Assembly: GCA_017303855.1 (NCBI GenBank)
Contig: JAFLBL010000001.1
Span: 811,978-875,977 of the forward strand
Direction: 5' to 3'
Length of the DNA: 64,000 nucleotides
Source: Chitinophagales bacterium
GTDB taxonomy: Bacteria; Bacteroidota; Bacteroidia; Chitinophagales; Chitinophagaceae
Shown here piece after piece: positions 8,457 through 15,626 of this stretch (position 1 is its first letter; each line of letters opens with the position of its first letter). The notes beneath the pieces are model-generated. The model did no database searches, had not been told where the DNA came from, and saw nothing but the letters and a program-made list of their open reading frames with translations. The translations under genes and the position numbers were made by a program.

Positions 8457-9293
8457 TTACCGGGGAATTGTTTGTACGATCCTTGAAAATATTTCGGCTG
8501 TCTGCTGATGACCATACACCTGTTGCCCATAACGGGCTACCCATCGGATACCACGGATCGCGTTGCAGAGAAAAACTTCAGTAGCTTCTTCCAGGTCAGT
8601 CACATGAACGGCCGTTTCCATTACCTGAAAGCCGGCCAACCGCATTTCCCCGATCAGGTATCTGCGCATCACGCCATCCACGGCTCCCTGTTCAGGGCCA
8701 GGAGTAATAAACTGATCATTCCGTAAAATAAACAGGTTGGCCATTGTACTGTCGGCTATATGGCCATCCGTATTGAGCAGGAGACAATCATTCAGTTGCT
8801 GTTCTTTTGCATACAAAGCGGCCATACTATAGGGAAGAAAACAGGCTGTCTTCAATCCGGAGAAAATATCTATCTGCTTACGGGCATCCGGATAAATACC
8901 GATCACCAGGCCGTTTTCATTCAGTTGTGTAAAATGATCCGCCAGTGGCCAGCATTCAATCAGGTACTGAAGCTGACGATCCGCATCATATAAACCACCA
9001 TTACCCCGGAACACGGATAACCGTACCCTTCCTGTTTTTAGTACCTGATTTTTTTCTGCAAGTCTCAGCATATCCGCAGTTAATTTACCGGCGGAAAAGT
9101 GCGCGGGTAGTTCAAACTTCAACAGTTGCAATCCATTTAATAAGCGGGCAAAATGCAGTTCGCCCAGTCGAATGGCACCCTGATCCAGCAACATGGTTTC
9201 AAATAATCCATCACCGTACCGGTAACCCCGGTTGGCTGCCAGCAGTACCGGCTGATCTGCCGGCATTATTTTCCCATTCAATGAAATGAACAT
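8457..9293 (-). CDS. Class IV PLP-dependent aminotransferase
   Basis: A 278-residue fold-type IV PLP enzyme: aminodeoxychorismate lyase, D-amino-acid or branched-chain aminotransferase. Motifs: 'RGYRYGDGLFETM' near residue 25, the likely PLP lysine in 'LKTACFLPYSMAALYAKE' and 'LLLNTDGHIADSTMANLFIL' in the cofactor region, then 'GVMRRYLI'. The start MFISLNGKIMPADQ (9293) is chosen over an ATG 30 nt upstream that lies closer to the preceding terminator. Substrate cannot be fixed by eye; the length fits PabC-like lyases. Confidence 0.8.
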   Translation of the reverse strand: MFISLNGKIMPADQPVLLAANRGYRYGDGLFETMLLDQGAIRLGELHFARLLNGLQLLKFELPAHFSAGKLTADMLRLAEKNQVLKTGRVRLSVFRGNGGLYDADRQLQYLIECWPLADHFTQLNENGLVIGIYPDARKQIDIFSGLKTACFLPYSMAALYAKEQQLNDCLLLNTDGHIADSTMANLFILRNDQFITPGPEQGAVDGVMRRYLIGEMRLAGFQVMETAVHVTDLEEATEVFLCNAIRGIRWVARYGQQVYGHQQTAEIFSRIVQTIPR

Positions 9294-9309
9294 GGCTAAA
9301 AATAACAAA

Positions 9310-9338
9310 AAAGCCATTTGCACGGGGCAAATGGCTTT
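9310..9338 (-). terminator. Intrinsic terminator of the 9382-10056 response regulator
   Basis: A 12-bp perfect stem AAAGCCATTTGC / GCAAATGGCTTT with a 5-nt loop. On the minus strand it is followed by TTTTGTT, closing the regulator gene before the aminotransferase. Confidence 0.88.
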
Positions 9339-9381
9339 ATCATTTATTCAGTGTAGTGTCTGTTTGTAATCGTCAGGCAAT

Positions 9382-10056
9382 TCAGGCTTGTTCCACCAAA
9401 CCTGCTTTAACCGCGTACATAACCAGTCCGGCCATGGATTTGGTACCTGTTTTGGTTTTGAGTTTATCCCGGATGGCTTCCACGGTACGGGGACTCAGAT
9501 CCACGATATCCGCGATCTCCTTGGTACTTTTCTCATCACACATCAGTTTCAGAATGGTGATTTCCTTATCCGTCAGTTGTACATCCTGCGGCATGGAAGA
9601 TTCATGACTGCGTTTGGTACGCAGACCACTCAGCAGGGCTTTGTTGGTCAGGTCATTGAAATGGAAATCATTTTCAAACACACCCCGGATTGCTTCATAG
9701 ATCAGTTCAGCGCCGGACTCTTTAGTTATATATGAATTGGCACCGAGCTCCATCATCTTTGAAATAACCGAATGGTCATTCAGGAAGGAGAGCATAATCA
9801 CTTTAATATCGGGATATAATTTCTTGATTTCAGGTAAAGCGGTCAGACCATCCATGATTGGCATCTGGATATCGAGCAGTACCACGTCGGGTTGTATATG
9901 ACGAAGCAGGTTAAGCAGCTGCATGCCGTTTTCGGCTTCAGCCACCATTTGAATATCTTTTCTTGCCTGTAATGCTGTTTTAATACCGGTGCGGAATAAA
10001 GCATGATCATCTGCAATCGCAACCTTGATAACGGTGTTAGATTCTGGGTTTTTCAT
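9382..10056 (-). CDS. NarL/LuxR-family response regulator (orphan, regulator 1)
   Basis: A 224-residue regulator with an N-terminal receiver domain (acid pair in 'VAIADDHALFRTG', phosphoacceptor Asp in 'VVLLDIQMPIMDG', switch 'VIMLSF') and a C-terminal LuxR-type helix-turn-helix ('LTDKEITILKLMCDEKSTKEIADIVDLSPRTVEAIRDKL' region). No kinase gene is adjacent; its partner may be one of the two kinases 6-9 kb away. It is closely similar to the regulators at 11415, 16390 and 19309. The long stretch upstream holds a divergent promoter and a putative small RNA. Confidence 0.92.
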   Translation of the reverse strand: MKNPESNTVIKVAIADDHALFRTGIKTALQARKDIQMVAEAENGMQLLNLLRHIQPDVVLLDIQMPIMDGLTALPEIKKLYPDIKVIMLSFLNDHSVISKMMELGANSYITKESGAELIYEAIRGVFENDFHFNDLTNKALLSGLRTKRSHESSMPQDVQLTDKEITILKLMCDEKSTKEIADIVDLSPRTVEAIRDKLKTKTGTKSMAGLVMYAVKAGLVEQA

Positions 10057-10192
10057 GATGTTTGAGAATTAGTAAAATAATTATTGGATTAAAGTATTTA
10101 TTCTGAGTGCAAGTTGGAGAATTCCTGCAACATATACCATAGTGAAAGTACTTGATTTAAAAAATGCGGAAACTACCGCATCGGAGCTTTTC

Positions 10193-10306
10193 TTACGTAG
10201 GACTACGAGCGTAAATCAGGGTAACTACGTAGCCGGGAGTAAATACCGTTGCTTGTAAAAAGGGCAGTTATCCTCTTGTCCACATCCGGATGTGCATATA
10301 TTTTTG
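10193..10306 (+). promoter_or_regulatory. Promoter and operator-like region of small RNA candidate 1
   Basis: Rightward control region. TTACGTAG (10193) and the palindrome CTACGTAG (10225-10232) precede the box GTAAATACCG (10239-10248). A Bacteroidota-type promoter follows: TTG at 10276, a 20-nt spacer and the -7 element TATTTTTG at 10299-10306. A 14-nt perfect palindrome CACATCCGGATGTG (10281-10294) sits inside the spacer, where a repressor or activator could act. Every element has a counterpart at the same spacing near 17.1 kb. The stretch 10057-10192 shows nothing further that I can name. Confidence 0.65.
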
Positions 10307-10312
10307 TTGCAG

Positions 10313-10450
10313 AAAGTTGATTGAGCGGATGACTGTCTTTGTACTCATCCAATGTCCATAACCGTCCAGAAAGATTTTATTCCAATCCCTTTGAAAAACT
10401 GACCGATCTTAATCGGAAGACAGTAAACCGGCAATCAGCTTTCCCTTTTT
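10313..10450 (+). ncRNA. Putative small structured RNA, copy 1 (novel family or 6S-like)
   Basis: Non-coding interval starting about 7 nt after the -7 element. Its ends pair: AAAGTTGATTG (10313-10323) with CAATCAGCTTT (10432-10442), 11 bp with one G-U. Inside are CGG/CCG (10326-10328 / 10428-10430), ACTGTCTT (10332-10339) with AAGACAGT (10417-10424), 8 bp, and a small hairpin CCGAT-CTTA-ATCGG (10403-10416). The apical part is G-poor with repeated TCC. T-rich DNA (CCCTTTTTCT) follows the closing helix. Blocks TCCAATGTCC, ACCGTCC and CCTTTGAA recur in copy 2 (17180-17303). From 10451 to 10576 nothing further is recognised. Confidence 0.6.
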
Positions 10451-10576
10451 CTCTATAGTCCCGTTTTTCGATCCAAACCTGTTGAAAAAAACCGAACCAA
10501 AACCTGAGCGCCATTAAACCTGTCCTTTTCCAGCGCTGCTTAAAAAAAGCTTTTTCTTTTCATAACAGTAACAACA

Positions 10577-10605
10577 AAGCCCCGGTCCTCATAACGCCGG
10601 GGCTT
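10577..10605 (-). terminator. Intrinsic terminator downstream of the methyltransferase gene
   Basis: Nine-bp GC-rich stem AAGCCCCGG / CCGGGGCTT with an 11-nt loop, followed on the minus strand by TGTTGTT. It ends the methyltransferase transcript and could also stop any read-through from the small RNA. Confidence 0.75.
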
Positions 10606-10630
10606 AGCCTTTGCAGTCGTTCCTGATTTC

Positions 10631-11374
10631 TTATTTTTTTTGCGCAACGAGGTAGGCACGCGGTTCCCCTACCGTAAATTTCTTTCTGCCGGGAATACTG
10701 TATACTTCCTTTAACTCCAGTCCGGCTTCACCCAACATCGCTTCCATCTCATTCAGGGAATAGATATAATCCACTCCTTTTTTATGTTCCTGCTTACCGT
10801 CGGGAGCAATGGTGATAGTATCAAACTCCATCCGTGCCGGGCTGAAAACTATTCTTGCCTCACTCAGGAACATCAGCGGACCGATCTTTTCCCAGCTGTT
10901 GAATTGTTTTTTTGAATAGACGATCTCGGCCAGTGACCAGCTGTTGATCAGCAGTTGCCCGCCGGGTTGCAGGGCAGCGGCAACAGTGTTTAGTAACTGT
11001 AGTGTTTCTTCCCGGGTAAAAAAATTAAGGCTGTTACCCATACAGATCGCCAGGTCATACTTGCTATCCGGCTGAAACCCGATCACAGAGGCACATACCG
11101 TTTCCACCGGTAATTGTTCCGCTTCGGCACTGTTTTGTATTTCCCGGATATAATCAGGCAGGTTATCCACGGCGGTAACGTCAATGCCTTGTCGTGCCAA
11201 TGCCAGCGTATGCCGGCCGTAGCCACACATCAGATCCAGCACCCTGCTCCCGGGTTGCAGGGAGAAATAAGGCAGCATGAAATCAATTTCCTTTTTTGTC
11301 AGCTCTTCCGGAATGGAGGATTTCCAGATATCTTTATAATGGCCGTCAAAAAAAACATCGTTGATATTACCCAT
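10631..11374 (-). CDS. Class I SAM-dependent methyltransferase
   Basis: A 247-residue methyltransferase with the SAM-binding motif I 'VLDLMCGYGRHTLALARQG' (about residues 45-62), acidic 'VTAVDN' and motif 'YDLAICMGNSLNFF'. The start at 11374 (MGNINDVFFDGHYKDIWKS) is preferred because the upstream extension would run through a terminator and into the next regulator gene. The substrate is not indicated; general 'class I, methyltransferase domain 25-like' family. Lies between two response regulator genes on the same strand, each separated by its own terminator. Confidence 0.82.
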   Translation of the reverse strand: MGNINDVFFDGHYKDIWKSSIPEELTKKEIDFMLPYFSLQPGSRVLDLMCGYGRHTLALARQGIDVTAVDNLPDYIREIQNSAEAEQLPVETVCASVIGFQPDSKYDLAICMGNSLNFFTREETLQLLNTVAAALQPGGQLLINSWSLAEIVYSKKQFNSWEKIGPLMFLSEARIVFSPARMEFDTITIAPDGKQEHKKGVDYIYSLNEMEAMLGEAGLELKEVYSIPGRKKFTVGEPRAYLVAQKK

Positions 11375-11389
11375 AATACGCGTATAAAA

Positions 11390-11410
11390 AAACCGGGGAG
11401 TACCCGGTTT
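11390..11410 (-). terminator. Intrinsic terminator of the 11415-12071 response regulator
   Basis: Eight-bp stem AAACCGGG / CCCGGTTT with loop GAGTA; on the minus strand it is followed by TTTTTAT. It lies 4 nt past the regulator's stop codon. Confidence 0.85.
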
Positions 11411-11414
11411 AGCA

Positions 11415-12071
11415 TTATTCAAGCAGTTTATTCCGGGTGGCATACATCACCAGGCCGGCGATGGTCTTGGCCCCCACTTTCTGTTTCATGTTCTGGCGGA
11501 TGGTTTCAATAGTCCGGGGACTCAGAAACACTTCCTTCGAAATCTCCTCGGTGGTTTTATCATCCGCAATCAGTTTGAGAATCCGTAATTCCTTTTCCGA
11601 CAATTTTACCGGGTTGGGATAAAACTGGCGTACCGATTTTTTATGTTGCAGTTTCAGGAGCACGGCTTTATTCACCAGCTCATTAAAATAAAAGTCATCG
11701 TTCATACAGGTCAGAATGGCCTGGTAAATTTCTTCCGGATCAGTCGTTTTGGTAAGATAGGCATTGGCGCCCATTTCCATCATCCGGGTAATCATCTCCT
11801 GGTCATCGTACATGGTCAGTACAATGATTTTGATATGTTCATATTCCTTCCGGATCATACCAATGGCATTGATGCCATCCACATGGGGCATACGGATATC
11901 CATCAGTATCACATCGGGCTGTTTCAGCACCAATTTGTGCATCAGGTCCTTGCCGTCTTCGGCCTCCCAGATAATTTTCAGGTAATCCTTTTCCTTTAAC
12001 GCCATACGGATTCCATCACGGAAGATCTTATGGTCGTCTGCAATCGCTACTTTGATTTGCTGAGCCGTCAT
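11415..12071 (-). CDS. NarL/LuxR-family response regulator (orphan, regulator 2)
   Basis: A 218-residue regulator: receiver domain ('VAIADDHKIFRDG', phosphoacceptor in 'VILMDIRMPHVDG', 'IIVLTMYDDQ') and LuxR helix-turn-helix ('LSEKELRILKLIADDKTTEEISKEVFLSPRTIETIRQ' region, ending 'AGLVMYATRNKLLE'). No adjacent kinase. The domain ends are strikingly alike in regulators 1, 2 and 4 (AGLV-[MF]-[YF]-A), which points to local gene duplication. Its short upstream region carries a motif shared with regulator 4. Confidence 0.92.
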   Translation of the reverse strand: MTAQQIKVAIADDHKIFRDGIRMALKEKDYLKIIWEAEDGKDLMHKLVLKQPDVILMDIRMPHVDGINAIGMIRKEYEHIKIIVLTMYDDQEMITRMMEMGANAYLTKTTDPEEIYQAILTCMNDDFYFNELVNKAVLLKLQHKKSVRQFYPNPVKLSEKELRILKLIADDKTTEEISKEVFLSPRTIETIRQNMKQKVGAKTIAGLVMYATRNKLLE

Positions 12072-12108
12072 GAGGTATGGGTTGGGTTTTACTGTTTAAA
12101 AACTGACT

Positions 12109-12121
12109 TGCGTAAAAATAC
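12109..12121. promoter_or_regulatory. Shared motif upstream of response regulator 2
   Basis: TGCGTAAAAATA(C) lies 38 nt upstream of regulator 2. Read on the gene strand it is TATTTTTACGCA, and the identical 12-mer occurs at 19286-19297, 12 nt upstream of regulator 4. The core GTATTTTTAC also occurs at 17410-17419. It could be a promoter element or regulator-binding site; function is inferred only from recurrence. Confidence 0.35.
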
Positions 12122-12161
12122 GCTATTTTTAGTAGAACCCGCAAATTGGTGAAATTTCTTT

Positions 12162-12959
12162 TCAATCACCTGAATCAGCCACCGGCACCCACCGCTTATT
12201 GAAAAAGTAGTAGAGCCCTGTAATTATTAAGGGACTGAATACAACGCAGAACATCAGGATGGACAATAAACCATCTACCGGTCCGGCAACTGCGTCGGTT
12301 GTTTCCGTTTCCTCCACCTGCTTCACAGCGAAAACCGCAAGTCCGGACGGAATATTAACCAACGTATGCAGGACACAAGGTACCAGGATATTACCCGTGG
12401 TATACATAATAACACCGAATATCAACCCGGTGAAAAACGCAAAGATCAGTTGGTTGGCCAGGCTTACCCAATCACCATGACTAAAAAAGTTGGTGATATG
12501 CAGCAATGAAAAAAGCAGGCTGGATAAAAAGATTGCTTTGCGGGGCTTATTCCCGTCCCGCAGGAACCAGTGTTGACAAAGCCCCCTGAAAAGCAGTTCC
12601 TCCGCAGACGCTTTTAAAAAAGTAACCAGTACCAAAAACATCAGCAAACCTGGTCCGGCTGTAATCTCCTTAAAAGAAGGTGATGTCAGGTAGAACCAGA
12701 TCAGGATAAGCAGGAAAGCCGGCCAGATTGCTGCATACTTCCGGATTCGTTTCATACCCGGCAACAACCAGGCTCTCAAGCCGGTAAATTGTATCATCCC
12801 CAGGGAAAAAACGACGATCAGTGTACCATTCATCAGCCGTTTATACAACAAAGCCTCATACTCATTGGCCACCGGCACAAAGGAAGGGAGCGGCAACCGC
12901 AAAAGAATGAGGGCCATAACAAGTATAAATAAAACCTGTAGTACTGTTTTCTTTTTCAT
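12162..12959 (-). CDS. CPBP (CAAX prenyl protease / bacteriocin-processing Abi-type) intramembrane metalloprotease
   Basis: A 265-residue multi-pass membrane protein. The CPBP motifs are visible: 'ASAEELLFRGLCQHWF' (EExxxR, about residue 125), 'SSLLFSLLHITNFFSHGD' (FxxxH) and 'GVIMYTTGNILVPCVLHTLVN' (HxxxN/D). The start MKKKTVLQ at 12959 is used; the longer frame would begin inside a large hairpin. Family members cleave membrane or lipidated proteins, and some act in bacteriocin maturation or immunity. It follows a gene for a secreted Cys-rich protein, separated by that hairpin, so a role with that protein is plausible but inferred. Confidence 0.85.
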   Translation of the reverse strand: MKKKTVLQVLFILVMALILLRLPLPSFVPVANEYEALLYKRLMNGTLIVVFSLGMIQFTGLRAWLLPGMKRIRKYAAIWPAFLLILIWFYLTSPSFKEITAGPGLLMFLVLVTFLKASAEELLFRGLCQHWFLRDGNKPRKAIFLSSLLFSLLHITNFFSHGDWVSLANQLIFAFFTGLIFGVIMYTTGNILVPCVLHTLVNIPSGLAVFAVKQVEETETTDAVAGPVDGLLSILMFCVVFSPLIITGLYYFFNKRWVPVADSGD

Positions 12960-12974
12960 GCTTAGTTTATTAGA

Positions 12975-13005
12975 CATACCGGTGACGATGATCGTCACCG
13001 GTATG
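12975..13005 (-). other. Strong intercistronic hairpin between Cys-rich protein gene and CPBP gene
   Basis: Perfect 15-bp inverted repeat CATACCGGTGACGAT / ATCGTCACCGGTATG with one base between the arms. On the minus strand no T-run follows, so it is not a classical terminator. It lies just after the stop of the Cys-rich gene and before the CPBP start, the position of attenuator or 3'-stabilising hairpins in operons where the first gene is expressed more than the second. Confidence 0.7.
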
Positions 13006-13011
13006 TATGGT

Positions 13012-13551
13012 TTAATACTCCACTGTTACAGAACAATTGCCCATGGCCCAGCAACTCCATCCCCACCAGATACAGGCATTGCAGGTAAAGGTTTTACAAG
13101 GACATCCGCATTTATAGAAGTCACAGGTGACTTTAATTTTCATCCTGTTCAAGCCGTTGTTCAGGTCTTCATGATGTTTAAATGAATGATCCACGACTAT
13201 CTGATCCGATACTGGCACGCTCACACCTATTGTATTACCGGCTTGTTTAGGGGTAATTTCAAACCGGTCAACCGATGTATAAATGCCATCACCCTTTACC
13301 AGGTCATATCCTTTTCCATTATCGGCATAGGTTATTTCTTTCAGCCCGAACCCTTCCGGCAGAATTTTCATTGTTGAATAATTCAGCAGTATGAGTTCTT
13401 TTACATAGACCTTCTCATTCAGGTTGCGGGTAAATGAACCCGAAAAAGCCACATGCTGACGGATCAGGTCAAAGTCGTTGTCCACATCCGTTTGCGCAAA
13501 ACTGCAGAAGCTCATATAGAGGGCTGCAAAAAACAAAATACATTTTTTCAT
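13012..13551 (-). CDS. Secreted protein with Cys/Trp-rich C-terminus (unknown function)
   Basis: A 179-residue protein I do not recognise. It begins with a signal peptide (MKKCILFFAALYMSFCSFAQ, cleavage after FAQ). The middle is an ordinary beta-rich region with 'DNGKGYDLVKGDGIYTS'. The last 40 residues are unlike the rest: eight cysteines and four tryptophans in the segment from 'CDFYKCGCPCK' to 'CSVTVEY'. Such a tail suggests disulphide bonding or metal binding. The upstream leader resembles that of the 14000-14584 gene, and a CPBP protease gene follows. Possibly a secreted effector or bacteriocin-like protein; this is inference. Confidence 0.65.
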   Translation of the reverse strand: MKKCILFFAALYMSFCSFAQTDVDNDFDLIRQHVAFSGSFTRNLNEKVYVKELILLNYSTMKILPEGFGLKEITYADNGKGYDLVKGDGIYTSVDRFEITPKQAGNTIGVSVPVSDQIVVDHSFKHHEDLNNGLNRMKIKVTCDFYKCGCPCKTFTCNACIWWGWSCWAMGNCSVTVEY

Positions 13552-13571
13552 GGTAATAGTTTAAAAAGTCC

Positions 13572-13630
13572 TGCCTACTCTGGTTCCGGTTTTCGGCTTC
13601 CCCGTGCGGGCTAATGCTGAAACGAAACTA
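13572..13630 (-). promoter_or_regulatory. Conserved leader/promoter A (shared with 14600-14667)
   Basis: Upstream region of the Cys-rich gene. On the plus strand it shares with the second leader, in the same order, TGCCTACTCTG (13572), GGTTTTCGGC (13588), TCCCCGTG (13599), ATGCTG (13614) and AAACTA (13625). On the minus (gene) strand the distal end reads TAGTTTCG, one base off the TAnnTTTG -7 element, with no clear -33 partner. The rest would be a 5' leader of about 75 nt. The stretch 13641-13726 shows nothing I recognise. Confidence 0.6.
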
Positions 13631-13726
13631 CCCGGACTGACAAAACCAACCATGAGAAAATCATCATTTATACCTGTTCTTTCCTGCTGCTCTTTTGCTT
13701 TTTAACGTTCTTTTTCCGGAAATTAA

Positions 13727-13760
13727 CCGGTTATAGATTAACGTTACAATCTATAACCGG
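13727..13760 (-). terminator. Terminator hairpin after the small membrane protein gene
   Basis: Perfect 13-bp stem CCGGTTATAGATT / AATCTATAACCGG with an 8-nt loop, 14 nt past the stop of the 13774-13989 gene. The tail on the minus strand (TTAATTTCC) is only moderately T-rich. Confidence 0.7.
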
Positions 13761-13773
13761 GTTATTCCGCCGG

Positions 13774-13989
13774 TCATCGGGGCGCCAACAGGGTGATATA
13801 CCCGAGCCTGTCTGCACAATAGGCCAGTAATACCAGGATGGTCAGCAGGTAATACGCCGTAAGCAGGCTGGCCGTTGGCGTTTTGCCCAATCCTGAATTA
13901 CTTAAAATAGCAGGTTTAAACCAGAGACTGATGAGTTTGAGCAGGTGGAGAATAATCACCACCCCGCTCAGGGCTACAATAAAAATCAT
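13774..13989 (-). CDS. Small two-helix membrane protein (unknown; immunity-like position)
   Basis: A 71-residue hydrophobic protein with two predicted membrane helices, about residues 3-24 and 43-62, separated by a polar loop 'NSGLGKTPTASL'. No family recognised. It starts 10 nt after the stop of the secreted protein gene upstream and is closed by its own hairpin, so the two form a two-gene unit. Its size and placement are like small immunity or accessory membrane proteins next to secreted toxins, which is an inference from layout only. Confidence 0.55.
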   Translation of the reverse strand: MIFIVALSGVVIILHLLKLISLWFKPAILSNSGLGKTPTASLLTAYYLLTILVLLAYCADRLGYITLLAPR

Positions 13990-13999
13990 ACTTTAATAT

Positions 14000-14584
14000 T
14001 TATAAGCATTCGGTTACAATGTCATACACCACGCCGGCCACCGTCAACCAACCACCGTACTTGCGCAGAAACCGCCACAGTACCGGCCGAAGATTGGCCC
14101 ATGTTGTATTGGTTTCAAACAGGACCAGAATATCCCCCCAGGCCACCGTAATATCAAAAGCGTCCATGATAACGTTCTTAATACATTCCCAGGGCGCTTT
14201 CATTCGCCCGGCCAACCCGCCGGCTAACTGACGGTACAATTCAACAGCCCCCGCCAGCACCAGCATTTCATCATCTGGACGAAGTTCATCCGGACGATAC
14301 AACTGCGGATTCAACGCGTTCAGCAGACTGATCAGTTGTACATTCTTTGCCTGCATGTACTGCAGATCCCCATCCGACATACGGGCGGGCTCATCCGGAT
14401 TAATGACCGGCATTTGCACCCGTTTTAAAACAGCTGTGTCATACGATTTAAAGAACTGGTCAAGCGACTGGAATGCTTTTTTTCGCATATCCGTTACCGG
14501 TATCTTCAACTCAACCGGGTAAACCAGGGCCCTGCTTTCCCGGGCCAGCATAAATAAGACCATCAGCATCAGTACTTTTTTCAT
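14000..14584 (-). CDS. Secreted protein with hydrophobic C-terminus (unknown function)
   Basis: A 194-residue protein, not recognised. The start at 14584 gives the signal peptide MKKVLMLMVLFMLARESRA and leaves the same distance to the conserved leader as in the 13551 gene; ATGs at 14599 and 14590 are alternatives. The middle is helical and charged ('DPEARM'-type, 'RPDDEMLVLAGAVELYRQL'); the last 60 residues are rich in Trp and hydrophobics ('VAWGDILVLFE', 'WRFLRKYGGWLTVAGVVYDIV') and end ECL. It may be membrane-active or membrane-associated after export. Followed by a small two-helix membrane protein gene. Confidence 0.6.
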   Translation of the reverse strand: MKKVLMLMVLFMLARESRALVYPVELKIPVTDMRKKAFQSLDQFFKSYDTAVLKRVQMPVINPDEPARMSDGDLQYMQAKNVQLISLLNALNPQLYRPDELRPDDEMLVLAGAVELYRQLAGGLAGRMKAPWECIKNVIMDAFDITVAWGDILVLFETNTTWANLRPVLWRFLRKYGGWLTVAGVVYDIVTECL

Positions 14585-14599
14585 AATCATAAAGTTCAT

Positions 14600-14667
14600 T
14601 GCCTACTCTGTTCAAAATCCCGGTTTTCGGCATCCCCGTGGCATCAGCCCATGCTGTACCAAAACTA
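14600..14667 (-). promoter_or_regulatory. Conserved leader/promoter B (shared with 13572-13630)
   Basis: Carries the same ordered blocks as leader A: TGCCTACTCTG (14600), GGTTTTCGGC (14622), TCCCCGTG (14633), ATGCTG (14651) and AAACTA (14662). On the gene strand the distal end is TAGTTTTG (14660-14667), a full match to the TAnnTTTG -7 element. No -33 TTG lies at the usual distance, so an activator may be needed. The two leaders suggest common control of the two secreted-protein units. Confidence 0.62.
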
Positions 14668-14794
14668 TCCCTGCCCGAAAACCTGTCCATAGGAAATACA
14701 CCCATTTAAATAAGTACTTTACTGATAATCCGCTGATTAAATACTCACGCACAAGCCTGACCGACCCGGCCATTACCCCTGTTCAGTGATAAAG

Positions 14795-14875
14795 ATGAAG
14801 AGATACGCACAACTAGCAAGGGGAAAAAAAACGGAAAAAATGGGAAAAAAACGGGAGGAAAGAAACAGCTTATGA
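14795..14875 (+). CDS. Possible 26-residue basic peptide (uncertain)
   Basis: Short frame starting ATG at 14795 and ending TGA at 14873-14875. It encodes 26 residues beginning MKRYAQLARGKK, with ten Lys/Arg and no signal peptide. It lies 37 nt upstream of the module 1 membrane protein gene on the same strand. A 17-residue frame that also begins MKR occupies the comparable place before module 2. The A/G-rich DNA makes chance likely; included only because of this parallel. Confidence 0.2.
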   Translation: MKRYAQLARGKKTEKMGKKREERNSL

Positions 14876-14912
14876 GTTTAACAAATTTTACTTTAGCCTG
14901 CAATAATAAAAA

Positions 14913-15626
14913 ATGTACCATAATATATTCGCTAATGAGTTCGCCTCTAGGTTTTATACACAACCCTTATTGGGACTAGTAGAGCTTTTAGCAATACTGA
15001 TTGGAATGAAATTTGTCTGGAATGACAATTTTGGCAAACTCTTTATCTGCTATCTAGCAACCGATTTGATTTTCAATTTTGCCGACTGGTACATGATGGC
15101 GAACAAGTCATTCACTCGAAAAGAAGTGACCACTTTCACGCAACATACAAATACTATTATAGCATTAATTGAACTTAATGTATATTATATTTTTTTCAGA
15201 AAAGTAATTATTCAAAAAAGGGTACTTACTCTGCTATATAATATTGCTTTATTTTTTTCAGTAAGCTGGATAGCAATCTCCATACTAAACTTACAATTCA
15301 TAAGCAAAAACAATTATTATGGATCCTATATTTTCTATACAATTGAAATTGCATTTCTGCTTCCCCCTTCTGTAATATATTTACTTCAAATATTAAAAGT
15401 AAATTCAGAACAAAGCTTATTTCAAAGGCCATCTTTTTGGATATCAATCGGCATTTTCTTTTTTAGTACAATATCAATACCCTGTTATCTTCTACTATCT
15501 TACTTGTTAAAAAACGGGAAAGCTTTCATCCCAGTAATTGAAGCAATTCTTTACTATACACCACTTATTATTAATGTTATGTTCATTACAAAAGCTTTTT
15601 TATGCAAAAGACCTCTCACGATATAG
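14913..15626 (+). CDS. Multi-pass membrane protein, sensor candidate of module 1
   Basis: A 237-residue integral membrane protein with about seven hydrophobic helices and short polar loops; no family recognised. The DNA is markedly AT-rich compared with neighbours. Its 3' end overlaps the histidine kinase gene by 25 nt, so the two are co-translated. The kinase has only one membrane helix and no large sensor domain, so this protein is a natural candidate for ligand or membrane-state sensing. It resembles the protein preceding the second kinase in size, topology and position. Confidence 0.7.
   Translation: MYHNIFANEFASRFYTQPLLGLVELLAILIGMKFVWNDNFGKLFICYLATDLIFNFADWYMMANKSFTRKEVTTFTQHTNTIIALIELNVYYIFFRKVIIQKRVLTLLYNIALFFSVSWIAISILNLQFISKNNYYGSYIFYTIEIAFLLPPSVIYLLQILKVNSEQSLFQRPSFWISIGIFFFSTISIPCYLLLSYLLKNGKAFIPVIEAILYYTPLIINVMFITKAFLCKRPLTI

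Noticed and set aside
10340..10400. Repeated GGA on the minus strand of small RNA candidate 1, considered as a CsrA-sequestering RNA
   Set aside because: The recognisable promoter reads the plus strand, where the motif is TCC, and CsrA is generally not expected in this group.
14511..14705. 64-codon minus-strand frame across leader B
   Set aside because: It overlaps the start of the secreted protein gene in another frame and covers the conserved leader; the corresponding frame is not kept in leader A.
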